From Megamerina dolium (Eukaryota; Arthropoda; Insecta; Diptera; Megamerinidae): a stretch of 64,000 bases of DNA. This document shows positions 38,755 through 55,364 of this stretch, one piece after another. The notes under the pieces were generated by a model. It was not told where the DNA came from and did not search any database. It worked only from the letters and a program-made list of their open reading frames with translations. The position numbers and the translations under genes are program-made. Within the stretch, counting starts at the first letter, position 1. Every line of letters starts with the position of its first letter. The DNA lies in assembly GCA_963854835.1 (NCBI GenBank), contig OY978528.1, forward strand, positions 35,199,335 through 35,263,334. Reading direction: 5' to 3'.

Positions 38755-39537
38755 TTGCTCGAATATCCATCTTCCTTTCTTTTATTTCCACTATTTTTTA
38801 TGGGAGCTACATTAAGAAGTAAAGAAGTAGAGGAACAATTTTTGCTTATAATACTAATCTACACCTACAATATGGTTGAATTTTATAAAGTATTTTGTAA
38901 GTTATGAGGGTTCTTAAGACAATTAAGACAATTATAAATCTATTTATCTTTACAATATTTATCCACACCTTAAATTTGGTTGCCCTACGCTAAATGGTTC
39001 GTAAGTTATAGCGGTTAAAATTTTTTTTAATTTCCACAACTTTGTATGAGCGCCACAATAAGATGTTGACGTGGCATGCTGGATTCATGCCACATTATTT
39101 CCGACTACCATATTAATCTAAATGTCAATTATGGTTATTCTAGACTGAAGATTGCAGAAGTTACAGCTATTTCAATTTAAAAGAAGTACAGACACTTTGT
39201 ATGGGAGCTAATATTGCCCTAAATATTGTTGTCTCAAATCGTATATTAAGTGAGTTATAGCAAGTTAAAAATTTCGAAAATTTAGAAGCTTTTAATGCTG
39301 CGTGTGGGCCTGGCTATTGACCGGTCATACCCAATATCAATCCCATCCGTACTCTTGGATCATAGGTTACTTATGCCAAATTTCGTCAAAATAGCTCAAT
39401 ATTTACTCAAGTTATCGTGCGAACCAGCCAGGTGACAGACGGACGGACGGACATTGTTAAATCGAACATTTAAGCGACGCTGATCACGAATACATATACT
39501 TTTCTATATCTCCGGAGATTCCTTCAAGGATCGTGAG

Positions 39538-40292
39538 CTTTGATAATAATTCCAACATTACAAGTCCTAAAATACCGGTACTTATTTTTCTCCGGTTGTC
39601 TATGTACAAAGTACAGCAAAACAGTTTCAACAGCAACAAAAGCATCAGCAGATTGTGTTGCCGTAACACATTAATGGTATAAAATCGCTAAAGAATATAC
39701 ATACATATTCACATACTTACGAGTTTGTAGTTTTTCTTTTTCAACTTTTTTGTTTTCACATAAAATCATAATGTAAAACAAAATGAGCTAGCTTGTAGGG
39801 AGAATGACAACATCCATACTTACATATGGAGAAGTATTTTATAAAATATGGGCTAAAAGCAAATGGGAAAATATTAGAATAGAAAGAGAGCAAACAAAAG
39901 CCGGGTTGACAATGGGCGCAGTGTGTTATAAGTATTTACAAAGGAAAGCGCTCGTTCACTCCATAAATATGCCATCACCCTGGCACACTATTCAACCCTC
40001 CCACCATTCACTTCTTTTCGTGTTTCTTCCATGGTCTAGCTCTGTACATATATTTTTGCAGACGGTTTCCAGCTATTTAAATTTTTTTTAGGTGAATAAA
40101 AAGTTTTCAGTCCTTTCTATGTGCATTTTCTATTATTATATATTTTTATGTCATTCTACCTTTTGTGGTTTATATATTTATTTTGTTTTTCTGTTTTATT
40201 GGACTCTGTTTTATTTGTTAAAAAGTGTATAAAAGCATTTTTTAATTCGTAAATTTTTTCTAATAACACAATCACATAATAAATAATATAAA
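39538..40292. other. AT-rich DNA, nothing recognised
   Basis: No gene recognised. A 95-codon ORF at 39804-40091 has no motif. Confidence 0.4.
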
Positions 40293-41511
40293 GTCTAATA
40301 GAAAGAAATTCATTATTTTTGCATTAAATTGAAGGTTTTATTTAGCATAGTTAGAATGATCCGATCAAATATGCACCGTTTAATATAACGATAACTTCTT
40401 GCCATTTTGAAGGTGAATTCATAATCCCACTCTCATAGAAACCCTCGTCCCTAAAACTGGGACAGTCGATTTTCACAAGCTTCTCTCGAGGCGAATTTTT
40501 CACCAGCAAAATCATTCGCCATAGACAGGAACAGGTAGTAGTCACTTGATGCCAGGTTCGGACTATAAGGTGGATGCATAAGAACCTCCCAACGAAGCTC
40601 TCAGAGCTTCTGACGAGTCACTATCGATGTGTGTGTCCTGCCGTTTTCCTGATGGAACACAATTACTCTCCTACTGGCCAAAACTGGCCGCTTCTGGGCG
40701 ATTGCTTCCTTCAGACGATCCAATTGTTGACAGTACAGGTCCGAATTAAGAGTTTGGCCGTAGAGGAGCAGCTCCTAGTAGATAATTGCCAGCCAATCCC
40801 ACCAAACACATAGCAAAAGCTTCCCGACCGTCAATCCTGGCCCACGACCATATTTTCGCTTGACGTTGTCGTAAGTGGCCCACCTTTCATCACCAGTAAC
40901 CATCCGCTTCAGAAATGGATCGATTTTGTTGCGATTCAGCAGCGATTCGCAGATGGAAATTCGGTCCATGAGGTTTTATTGCGTTAACTCGTGTGGCAAT
41001 CATACTTCGAGCTTCTTTTTGTATGCAGCCTTATTTATATGGTTCCAAACGTTTTTTTGTACAATGATTATCTTCTGGGCATAGAATAGAAACAGTGCTT
41101 ACACGACGGTCAGACTCGACGATTTCCATTATTTTCGACAATTGCCCTTCCAGAGCGTGGTGAATCTTTGACATCAAAATTACCGGAACGGAAGCGACGA
41201 AACCAAAATTTCAAGTGATTGGCTGTTACAGTATCAGGACCATAAACACTATTCACATTTTCCGCCGTATGGCTTGCGTTTTCGCCTTTATCGAAGAAAA
41301 ACTGTAAAATATGGTGTATTTTGTCTTTACTGGTGTCCACAAAATCACAATACTGGTGTCCAGCAATCACAAAACTGCCTGAAAAGTTTATTAAGAACGA
41401 AATCATATCTTCCTAACGCTATCTAGCATAACCAGATCGCACTTATACAACGCGAGATACAGATTATTAAACCATCTATGTGAAAAATAATGCATTTCTT
41501 TTTACTACACC
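40293..41511 (-). mobile_element. Mariner (mellifera-like) relic with decayed ends
   Basis: The left segment CTAATAGAAAGAAATTCATT (from about 40294) and the reverse complement of the right segment (GTAGTAAAAAGAAATGCATT, ending about 41510) align over about 28 bp with several mismatches. They enclose a minus-strand transposase. The length of about 1.22 kb is normal. A TA duplication could not be fixed. The transposase wording resembles the mellifera subfamily, known from Ceratitis and other insects. Confidence 0.7.
40351..41340 (-). pseudogene. mariner transposase, mellifera-like, decayed
   Basis: The minus strand reads KDKIHHILQFFFDKGENAS at the N-terminus, then FWFRRFRSGNFDVKDSPRSG, KMDRISICESLLNRNKID-like sequence, RMVTGDERWATYDN (first catalytic Asp) and LLLCVWWDW. 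The second motif reads FHQENGRTHTS, where relatives have HQDNARPHTS, so the catalytic Asp is now Glu. The third block reads YSPNLASSDYYLF with its Asp kept. The C-terminus (GIMNSPSKWQEVI) is present. The likely start codon is GTG at 41338-41340, where relatives begin with ATG. Several frame breaks and an in-frame TAG occur. The gene is dead. Confidence 0.85.
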
Positions 41512-42376
41512 TGATATTATGCGTGGCGTATGAGTAACATTTAATTATTTAAGATGAGCGCTAAGAATTGCTGAGAATTTGTGTAGAAAGTTATGTGTTT
41601 AAAAGAAATGCACCAATTGAATATGTTTACATTTATGCTAAATCAAAATAAACATAGTGAACGCTTTATTTTATTTAGTTAATATTAAAGACGGATTTGT
41701 AAAACTATTCTGATTGGATATTCCGATTAGAAAATTGCCAGAAAACGAAAACATTGAAAAACATAATTTTTTAAATACTATGGAAAAAAACCTAATAAAC
41801 AAAGTACACAAGCAAAATTTTTAATTTTGCAATATATATACAAAGTGGACCATATACAAGTTTCTTTTTTAAAATTAAAAAAAAAGTATATTATTGGTTT
41901 ACTCGAAAAAGTTTGATATTGTCTCATAGTGTAATTGTAATTTATTAAACAAATATTGCGTTCACTTACATACTGCATAAGCCATCATTAATTATATTAC
42001 TTCACTCACATAATTCATAAGCATATTCCATACCTTGTATCTGCCGGTTACACCTACTACACTTATTACAGGCTTCTTCATTTTTATTTTTTTTTCTTTG
42101 TTGTAATAAAACTTATCTTTGCAACTTCAATGGAAGCGAATAGCCTAATATTAATTAAGTAGATATATTTATGTTTTAAACATATACATAATGTGTACAT
42201 GTATGTGTAGATATTCATTTTAACGGCATTTTCTTTATTATAATAGTATTTAGTAATACATACTACCTACGATATAACCAATACAATGACGCGTAATCCT
42301 GTGCCATTCTATAATTTTTTTTTTTTTTGAGCGTTCATTTTTACCAAAGCGTGAGCATACAGATATATATAAAAAT
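41512..42376. other. AT-rich DNA, nothing recognised
   Basis: No gene recognised. A T-run at about 42315-42328 precedes HINE copy B. Confidence 0.4.
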
Positions 42377-42420
42377 CTCCTTACAGTCGGCTGGGGCCGA
42401 CCAAATTATACCCTGCATAT

Positions 42421-42530
<110 letters not shown>

Positions 42531-43375
42531 GAAGTTTACTCGAATATCCATCTTTTTCCTTTATTTCCACTTTTTGAAAAACAATTTTTGCATATACTAC
42601 TAATTTACACCAGAAATATGGTTGACTTTGACCAAGTACTTTGTATGTTATGAGAGTTCTAAAAGGGATAATTTAAAGGAGGTTTTTAAGATAATTCCGA
42701 GACTTAGTATGGGAGCTATATAAAAAGTTGGCGTGGCTTACCTCTTTCTAGAAAATCCAATTAATTTTTCAATATTAATCCACACCTTAAATTTGTTTGT
42801 CCTACGTTGAATAGTTCGTAAGTTATAGCGGTTTAAATTTTTTTAAATTTTCGCAACTTTGTATGGTAGCCCCATTAAGAAGTGAGCGTGGCATGTTGAT
42901 TTTTTCCCAGATTATGAACAACTACCATATTAACCTAAGTATTAATTATGATTGTTCTAGACAGAAGATTGCAGAAGCTGCAGCTATCTCAATTTAAAAG
43001 AAATTCAGTCATCCTGTATGGGAGCCACTATAAACAATGGAAGTGGCTAGCCCATTTCTTGTGGGTATATTTGCTCTTACAATACTAATTCACACCTTCA
43101 ATACGGTTGTTCTACGCTGAGTAGTTTGTAAGTTATGGCGGTTAACATTTTTGTTTAATTTCCTCAACTTAGTATGGGAGCCCCAATAAGAAGTAAGCGC
43201 GGTACGCTGATTTTTTGCCATATTATTTCCGAATACCATGTTAATCTAAGTGTCAATTATGGTAATTCTAAACAGAATATTGCCGAAGTTACAGCTGTTT
43301 CAATTTGAAAGAATTGCAGTCATTTTGTTCGCGAAAGTCACCAATAAGAGTGGACGTCTTTATTTTGATTTTTAG

Positions 43376-43407
<32 letters not shown>
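43376..43407 (+). repeat. A32 tract in LINE 5' region
   Basis: Thirty-two consecutive A lie 47 bp after the LINE 5' boundary and 34 bp before the ORF1 start. See findings for possible origins. Confidence 0.9.
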
Positions 43408-43409
<2 letters not shown>

Positions 43410-43441
43410 ATAATATAATTTGCAAACATTTTGTTTACAGT

Positions 43442-45055
43442 ATGAGTGTTCAGCGCTCTCCTCTCCGGCAACGGCAATCGCCTGTTAATGTGTGTGTAAA
43501 CAATAATTTGCAGTCACCCGCGCAAACCCCCCCGATAAGTGCATTATCAAATAAAACAGTTGATACACACTGCACAAGTGAAAGTAACAGTGCAAATCTT
43601 TTGCCTGCACATATTAAAAATTCATCAAATTTTGCAACAACAATAAATACAGACAAAAAAAATAATTTGTTCTATCGTGATATACTATCTCCCTCTATAC
43701 CGTGGAGTGTACAATGTGCTTCTCCTGCTGTAACACCAACAGCTACAACATCAAAGCAATCAAATAACGGCACTTCTACTGAAGTGCATGACCCAGTAGT
43801 TAAAGCAACTAGTGCGATGACTAATAAAGAACCAGTTGCTGTTCAAACTGGTATTGATCGCTACATTACTGTAGTAAAGCGAAAGAGAAGTCCGCAAAAT
43901 TCAAAACAAATGAATTCAACAAAAATTCAAAAGCAGAACACTGTCCCTATTAGTTCGGAAAATAGATACGCTCTGCTTTCAGGTGATGAAAGTGACGAAA
44001 ATATTATCTCCAAGAAAAATTTCAAACCCCCACCCATTTTCTTGAGAGAACGCAACTCAGATAAGTTGATTTCTAGAATTACAAGTCTTATAGGACCAAA
44101 GAATTTCCATGTTGTTCCTATTCGCAAAGGCCAAATTGAGGAAACAAAAGTGCAAATCTACAGCGAAACTCATTATCGCAAAGTAATAGCGGAATTTGAT
44201 GCTGTAAAAAAGAATTACTACACATATCAGCTAAAAAGTAGTAAGGGCTTAATCGTTGTACTCAAAGGCGTCGAACCCAACGTTGATATTAACGAAATCA
44301 AACTTGCCCTCCAGGAAGAAGGGTTTCAAGCCAAAACAGTATTCAACATTCTCAACAAGAGCAATATACCTCAACCGTTATATCGTATTGAGCTTCAGCC
44401 TGAAACAAAACCCCTAAAAAAAGGTGAAGTACACCCCATATATAAAATTCGATATTTATTGCATCGCAAAATCACAATCGAAGAACCCCATAAGAGAACT
44501 GGACCTCCTCAGTGCAGCAACTGCCAAGAATATGGACATACTAAGACATATTGTACCCTGCCAGCTGTTTGTGTGATTTGTGGAGATCTCCATAAATCAA
44601 ACATATGCCCAAAATCTAAAGGCGATGCTAGCATGAAAAAATGCAGCAATTGTGGAGGTAATCACACCGCAAATTATAGAGGTTGCCCAGTATATACAAC
44701 CCTAAAGCTAAATTTCTCCGCTAGCAATCAACCTCTAAAACCAGTTGAGCAAACTCAGATAGCCAACTCAAGTAAGAGACAAAATATTGATGCAACACAA
44801 TTCTTCTCTGCAATCCCAAACAAGAATCAAACCAATTCATACGCTAGCGTGTTAAAACAAAACCCACACCAACAAAGCAATGTAAATAATGAGCAGAAAC
44901 ACTCACTGCCCACCCAACAGCCAAGTACCCTTGAACATTTGCTTCAAACATTGATTCAGAATATGAACCAATTCATGAACTCAATGCAAACAATGATGCA
45001 AGAAATGATGAAAAATCAATCGATGTTACTCCAAACATTGCTATCCAGACCATGA
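43442..45055 (+). CDS. LINE ORF1, gag-like RNA-binding protein
   Basis: The 537-residue protein should bind element RNA and form the ribonucleoprotein. Residues 1-200 are Ser/Thr/Asn-rich and probably disordered. About 230-350 resemble the PRE_C2HC domain that precedes zinc knuckles in jockey-like ORF1 proteins. Three CCHC knuckles follow: CSNCQEYGHTKTYC (358-371), CVICGDLHKSNIC (377-389) and CSNCGGNHTANYRGC (401-415). The C-terminal 60 residues are Gln/Met-rich (NMNQFMNSMQTMMQEMMKNQ) and may form a coiled coil. The ATG at 43442 is the first in the transcript after the A-tract. The stop TGA (45053-45055) overlaps the ATG of ORF2. No internal stop or frameshift was seen. Confidence 0.9.
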   Translation: MSVQRSPLRQRQSPVNVCVNNNLQSPAQTPPISALSNKTVDTHCTSESNSANLLPAHIKNSSNFATTINTDKKNNLFYRDILSPSIPWSVQCASPAVTPTATTSKQSNNGTSTEVHDPVVKATSAMTNKEPVAVQTGIDRYITVVKRKRSPQNSKQMNSTKIQKQNTVPISSENRYALLSGDESDENIISKKNFKPPPIFLRERNSDKLISRITSLIGPKNFHVVPIRKGQIEETKVQIYSETHYRKVIAEFDAVKKNYYTYQLKSSKGLIVVLKGVEPNVDINEIKLALQEEGFQAKTVFNILNKSNIPQPLYRIELQPETKPLKKGEVHPIYKIRYLLHRKITIEEPHKRTGPPQCSNCQEYGHTKTYCTLPAVCVICGDLHKSNICPKSKGDASMKKCSNCGGNHTANYRGCPVYTTLKLNFSASNQPLKPVEQTQIANSSKRQNIDATQFFSAIPNKNQTNSYASVLKQNPHQQSNVNNEQKHSLPTQQPSTLEHLLQTLIQNMNQFMNSMQTMMQEMMKNQSMLLQTLLSRP

Positions 45056-47700
45056 GTTGTCTCAAGATATGCCACTGGAACGCCAACGGCTTAAGCCAGC
45101 ACCGTTTGGAGCTAATTCAATTCCTTGAATCCAGCCAAATCGACATAATGATGATATCTGAGACCCATTTCACTGACAAAAATTGCTACCAAATACCATA
45201 TTACAAACTGTACACCACAAATCATCCGCATGGTAAGGCACGCGGAGGAACTGCCATATTGATAAAAAGCAGAATAAAACATCATGTTCTTGAAGATTTT
45301 AGTAGCGTCTACTTGCAAGCAACATCCATATGTCTGGAAGAATACATCTCTAAGCTAGTAATATCTGCGATATACTGTCCCCCAAGATACAGTATTACCG
45401 AACAGCAATATAAAGAATTTTTCTCAACTCTTGGTAGCAAATTCTTGGTTGCTGGCGATTTCAACGCCAAACACACTCACTGGGGCTCCCGATTAATAAC
45501 TCCAAAAGGCAAAAGACTATGTTCAATCATCACTAACCACGGCTACGATGTTATTTCAAATGGTCAACCGACATATTGGCCGACGGACAAGAGGAAAATA
45601 CCCGATCTCATAGACTTTGGAGTCGCCAAAGGTTTGCAGATGGAAAATATCTCCACAGAGTGTAATTATGATCTATCATCTGACCACTCACCCACGGTAA
45701 TATCTATAAAATCACCAAGCCCCCAAAGCAATTGCGTTAGAAAGAAAATAGACTGGTTAAAATTCAAGAAATATATAAATTCCCATCTTCCTCTGAGTAC
45801 TGTATTAAGAAATGGACACGATGTAGACTCAGCACTCGAAAAATTCAACCAGCTGCTCTCATTAGCTCTCAGCTCAGCCACCTGCACAAAGGTATGCAAG
45901 CAATCAAACTATAGCCCATACACACCAGCCGATATTGAATTGCTAGTAAGACAAAAAAGAAGACTCCGAAGACAATGGCAAGAATTCAGATCACCGAATC
46001 TGAAAACACAGCTACAGCACTGCACTCGAAAGTTAAAGCAAGCCTTAAAAAATAAAAACAACAAAGAGTTAGAAGAGCACATAGCGAAATTAACACCTGG
46101 TGAAGCGTCAGACTACTCTTTGTGGAAATCAGCAAAAAAATCAAATCGGCCAATTCTCACTGATTCCCCCATCCGTTTGAGTGACGGTAATTGGGCTAGA
46201 AGCAACTGTGAGAAGGGTTTGGCTTTTGCAAACCATCTAAAAAGTGTGTTTACACCCAATCCACCCTCTTCACAGTCCTATTTACCAATATTAACTTCTC
46301 AACCTTGCTCAATAACGCTCAAAATTAAAAAAAAGGACATATTCAAAGCAATTTATAAAGATTTAAACCCAAAAAAATCACCTGGTCCAGATAAAATTAC
46401 CGGTAAAATGATAAAAGAGCTACCTCCGGCTTCAGTAATTCATCTGATGCACATTTTCAATGCTATCCTTCGTATTAAACACTATCCCAAATGCTGGAAA
46501 ACTTCAAAAATTATTATGATAGCAAAACCAGGAAAAGACCCTACAAAAGTTGCATCGTACAGACCTATCAGCCTCCTGCCTCTACTTTCTAAAGTATTCG
46601 AAAAGCTACTTGTCATGAATATAACTCCATTTATTAATCTCAATCAACTGATTCCTCAACATCAGTTTGGATTTAGAAAACAGCACGGCACAATAGAACA
46701 AGTCCACCGCATTGTAACTCTGATAAGGAACACTTTTGAAGAAAAAAAGTATTGCTCAGCTGTCTTTCTTGATATCACTCAAGCTTTCGATAAAGTATGG
46801 CACGATGGCCTTATTTACAAACTCAAACTATTACTGCCTGCAAATGTCTCCTCATTGCTTAGTAGCTACCTCACGAAAAGACAATTTCTCGTACATCACA
46901 AGGATTACACAACAAATCCATTGGATATTCACGCTGGCGTTCCTCAAGGAAGCGTTTTGGGTCCCTTACTGTATCTCTTATACACTTCAGATATGCCCAA
47001 CAATAACTATACATTCATATCGACCTTTGCTGATGATACGGCAATATTGTGCTCTCGCTCTAACCCCATAGAAGCTACTAAACTCCTGCAGACTCATGTC
47101 GATTCTCTTGAAATCTGGCTAGCAAAATGGCGTATAAAAGTCAATGAATCAAAGAGCGTACATGTAACCTTCACGCTAAGGCTAGATACATGTCCCCCAC
47201 TTAAAATTAATGGCCAATCAGTTCCACAATGTTCCTCAACAAAGTACTTGGGTATTCACCTCGACAGAAGGCTGACATGGAAAAATCACATAGAGGCAAA
47301 GAAAACTCAGATCAAGCTTAAAATGAATCAGTTATGGTGGCTGTTACACAAAAGATCAAAGTTGAATCTTGAATACAAAGTGCTATTATATAAAGCAATC
47401 CTGAAACCAATCTGGACTTATGGTATTCAGTTTTGGGGCACCGCATCTCCCTCTAATATCGAAAAATTGCAGCGAATACAATCCAAGTGTCTGCGAATTA
47501 TTGTAAATGCGCCTTGGTATATGAGGAACGTTAACATCCATCGAGATTTAAATGTATCCACAATTTCTGAGGAAGTTGCAATGTCCTGCAGAAGCTACAT
47601 TCAAAAATTACACAATCATCCGAATCCCCTTGCTAGGCAATTGTTGCTGAGCAAGGGGCATCGTCGATTAAAAAGAAAAGACACACTGAATATGCTGTAA
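45052..47700 (+). CDS. LINE ORF2, APE endonuclease and reverse transcriptase
   Basis: The 882-residue protein nicks target DNA and copies the element RNA from the nick. The AP-type endonuclease is at about 1-220: WNANG (9-13), ISETHF with Glu37, GDFN (134-137) and SSDHSP with Asp210/His211 are the expected catalytic and Mg-binding residues. The reverse transcriptase is at about 420-740: YRPISLLP (from 503), HQFGFRKQHGT, VFLDITQAFDKVWH, GVPQGSVLGPLLY and the FADD catalytic box (659-662). A C-terminal region ends HRRLKRKDTLNML. No RNase H motif was seen, as is usual in Jockey. The start overlaps the ORF1 stop as ATGA, implying reinitiation after ORF1. The frame is fully open, so the copy could encode active enzyme. 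Confidence 0.92.
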   Translation: MSCLKICHWNANGLSQHRLELIQFLESSQIDIMMISETHFTDKNCYQIPYYKLYTTNHPHGKARGGTAILIKSRIKHHVLEDFSSVYLQATSICLEEYISKLVISAIYCPPRYSITEQQYKEFFSTLGSKFLVAGDFNAKHTHWGSRLITPKGKRLCSIITNHGYDVISNGQPTYWPTDKRKIPDLIDFGVAKGLQMENISTECNYDLSSDHSPTVISIKSPSPQSNCVRKKIDWLKFKKYINSHLPLSTVLRNGHDVDSALEKFNQLLSLALSSATCTKVCKQSNYSPYTPADIELLVRQKRRLRRQWQEFRSPNLKTQLQHCTRKLKQALKNKNNKELEEHIAKLTPGEASDYSLWKSAKKSNRPILTDSPIRLSDGNWARSNCEKGLAFANHLKSVFTPNPPSSQSYLPILTSQPCSITLKIKKKDIFKAIYKDLNPKKSPGPDKITGKMIKELPPASVIHLMHIFNAILRIKHYPKCWKTSKIIMIAKPGKDPTKVASYRPISLLPLLSKVFEKLLVMNITPFINLNQLIPQHQFGFRKQHGTIEQVHRIVTLIRNTFEEKKYCSAVFLDITQAFDKVWHDGLIYKLKLLLPANVSSLLSSYLTKRQFLVHHKDYTTNPLDIHAGVPQGSVLGPLLYLLYTSDMPNNNYTFISTFADDTAILCSRSNPIEATKLLQTHVDSLEIWLAKWRIKVNESKSVHVTFTLRLDTCPPLKINGQSVPQCSSTKYLGIHLDRRLTWKNHIEAKKTQIKLKMNQLWWLLHKRSKLNLEYKVLLYKAILKPIWTYGIQFWGTASPSNIEKLQRIQSKCLRIIVNAPWYMRNVNIHRDLNVSTISEEVAMSCRSYIQKLHNHPNPLARQLLLSKGHRRLKRKDTLNML

Positions 47701-47816
47701 AATTGCTACATCTCGCGACTCACCAAATTGTGATGGAACGTAGGGGATATCACATAGTTTTATTTAGTTTGTAAGATTTTAATACTTATTGTTAGTTTCT
47801 TGTATAAGAAAGATTC

Positions 47817-47822
47817 AATAAA
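47817..47822 (+). promoter_or_regulatory. LINE AATAAA signal before poly(A)
   Basis: AATAAA lies about 14 bp before the start of the long A-run at about 47835. It probably marks the RNA 3' end. Confidence 0.7.
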
Positions 47823-47832
47823 AAAAAATAAG

Positions 47833-47867
<35 letters not shown>

Positions 47868-48889
47868 GTACGGGGGCTACGATAAACAGTGGGCGTGGCG
47901 CGCCAATTCCCTGTGAGCCTAGTTACTCATACAATATTAATCCACACCTTCAATCTCGTTGTCCTAAGCTAATTGGTTTGTAAGTTATGGAGTTTAAAAG
48001 TTTTAGTTTAATTCCCTCGACTTTGTATGGGAGACCCATGAAGGAGTGGGCGTCGCAAACTGATTTTCTGCCAGATTATTACCGACTACGATATTAATTT
48101 AAGTGTCAATTATGGTTATTATAGACAGAAGATTGCCGAAGTTACAGCTGTTTCAATTTAAAATTTGTATGGGGGTTCCGATAAACAGTGGGCGTGGTGC
48201 GCCCACTGTTTATCGTAGCCTGTGAGCCTGGTTGCTCGTACAATACTAATCTACACCTTAAATCTCGTTATTCTACGCTGAATAGTTTGCAAGTTATAAC
48301 CGGTAACATATTTTTTTAATTTCCACAACTTTGTATGGGAGACCTAAAAAGGAGTGAGCGTGGCACACTGATTTTCTGCCATATTATTTCCGACTGCCAT
48401 GTTAATCTAAGTGTCAATTATGGTTATCCTAAACAGAAGATTGTAGAAGTTACAGCTGTTTCAATTTAAAAAGTAGGCGTGGCTCACCCATTTCTGGCAA
48501 TATTATGTAGTAGTATAATATAACTCTATGTGCCAAATATTGTTGTCCCTAGTGGTATATTATGTGAGTTATAGCAAGTTAAAGATTTTGAAAATTCCGA
48601 GGTTAGTCGCTTTGAACGTTTGGTGTGGGCGTTGTTATTGACTGATTAAATTTCGTCAAAGTAGCTCAATATTTGCTCAAGTTATCGTGCGAACCAGCCA
48701 GGTGACAGACAGATGGACGGACGGGCGGACATCGTTAAATCGAAATTTTAAGCGACGCTGATCACGAATATATATAATTTTCTATATCTCCGGAGATTCC
48801 TTCAAGTGGTCACAAACATCTGACCGAAATGAATATACCTTGCATATTGCATTATGCAGGGTATAAAAAAAATAAATAAAATAAATATT

Positions 48890-49231
48890 GTAGCACTAAT
48901 TGGCCCAGAAAAGACCTTTGGCCAAGCTTCTCTTCCATTACTGTTGCTCGTGTTAAATTTAGAACAGTATTAGAAGGTCCCTTCTTATATTTCCAGGTTC
49001 CGAACAGCAGAACCCTTATGGCATCAGTTTTTCTGAGCTTTGTAACAAAGCTCCTTTTGCTCTCTTTTTCATGACAAATTTTTGTCGCTGGAAGGATTGC
49101 TAATTACACGCCGTAGGTGAGTACCGTTCGAAAGTAAAATCCTTCGATATTAAAGTTGTGCTTCAACTGGCAAATGAACCCAGGACCTACAAAGCAGAAG
49201 GCCAACACACTAACTACTGAACTGTGGCACC
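48890..49231 (-). mobile_element. Diverged tRNA-derived SINE
   Basis: The minus strand matches the family from the tail (AATATTTATTTT side, 48890) through the CCGTTCGAAAG-type box to a head ending GTGCCACAG-like at 49231. Many substitutions mark it as older than the 17.3- or 37-kb copies. It inserted just outside HINE copy B. No clear target duplication. Confidence 0.8.
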
Positions 49232-55066
<5,835 letters not shown>

Positions 55067-55364
55067 ATGGCTCAAGTGATTGGTTTTCAGTGCTACCAGT
55101 GCATGTTAAAGATTACCGGCGTTGTGGCGAACAACAAAGGTAAAAAACGTAGATCAGATATTATACAATAATAATTTCTACAAAAAATCAAATGGATACT
55201 AATCAACAATGAAAATGATTCCAACAAAAATTTTGTTGATCAATTTTTCTTTATTTTCCGTCTATAAAGCTTTGGTTAGACTTCGAGAAGGCCTCAAGAA
55301 AGCACCATCGTTTTTTTTATTTGAAAGTTGGCAAGATAAAAACCATGGTGCATCAGTTAAATAA
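55067..55364 (+). CDS. Speculative two-exon small gene
   Basis: I recognise no family. The ATG at 55067 (context TAAATGGCT) begins MAQVIGFQCYQCMLKITG with coding-like codons. The reading reaches AAAG|GTAAAA at 55139/55140, a plausible donor. A pyrimidine-rich stretch ends in TATAAAG at 55269, a plausible acceptor. Joining exon 1 (55067-55139) to exon 2 (55270-55364) keeps the frame and continues LVRLREGLKKAPSFFLFESW to a TAA at 55362-55364, for 55 residues. The intron would be 130 bp. Without splicing the frame ends soon after 55140. The case rests only on codon use and splice consensus, so chance is quite possible. Confidence 0.2.

Larger units (their letters stand above)
43322..47869 (+). 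mobile_element. Full-length jockey-like LINE with 7-bp TSD
   Basis: ATTTTGT occurs at 43322-43328 and 47863-47869 and is a single copy in the equivalent place of HINE copy C (near 61527). The LINE itself is 43329-47862. It has a short 5' untranslated region, two long uninterrupted ORFs, AATAAA at 47817-47822 and a poly(A) tail to about 47862. ORF1 with zinc knuckles plus ORF2 with APE endonuclease and reverse transcriptase but no RNase H seen is the plan of the Jockey clade. The intact ORFs and clean duplication imply a recent, possibly active copy. A GGACGT at 43352-43357 resembles the downstream promoter element of internal LINE promoters, but its offset (+24) is not the canonical +28. Confidence 0.9.

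Noticed and set aside
47661..47776. Alternate frame at the end of LINE ORF2 that stays open in several copies
   Set aside because: I considered it as the true C-terminus, but the in-frame ending HRRLKRKDTLNML looks like a normal jockey-type end, and the alternate frame would require a frameshift.
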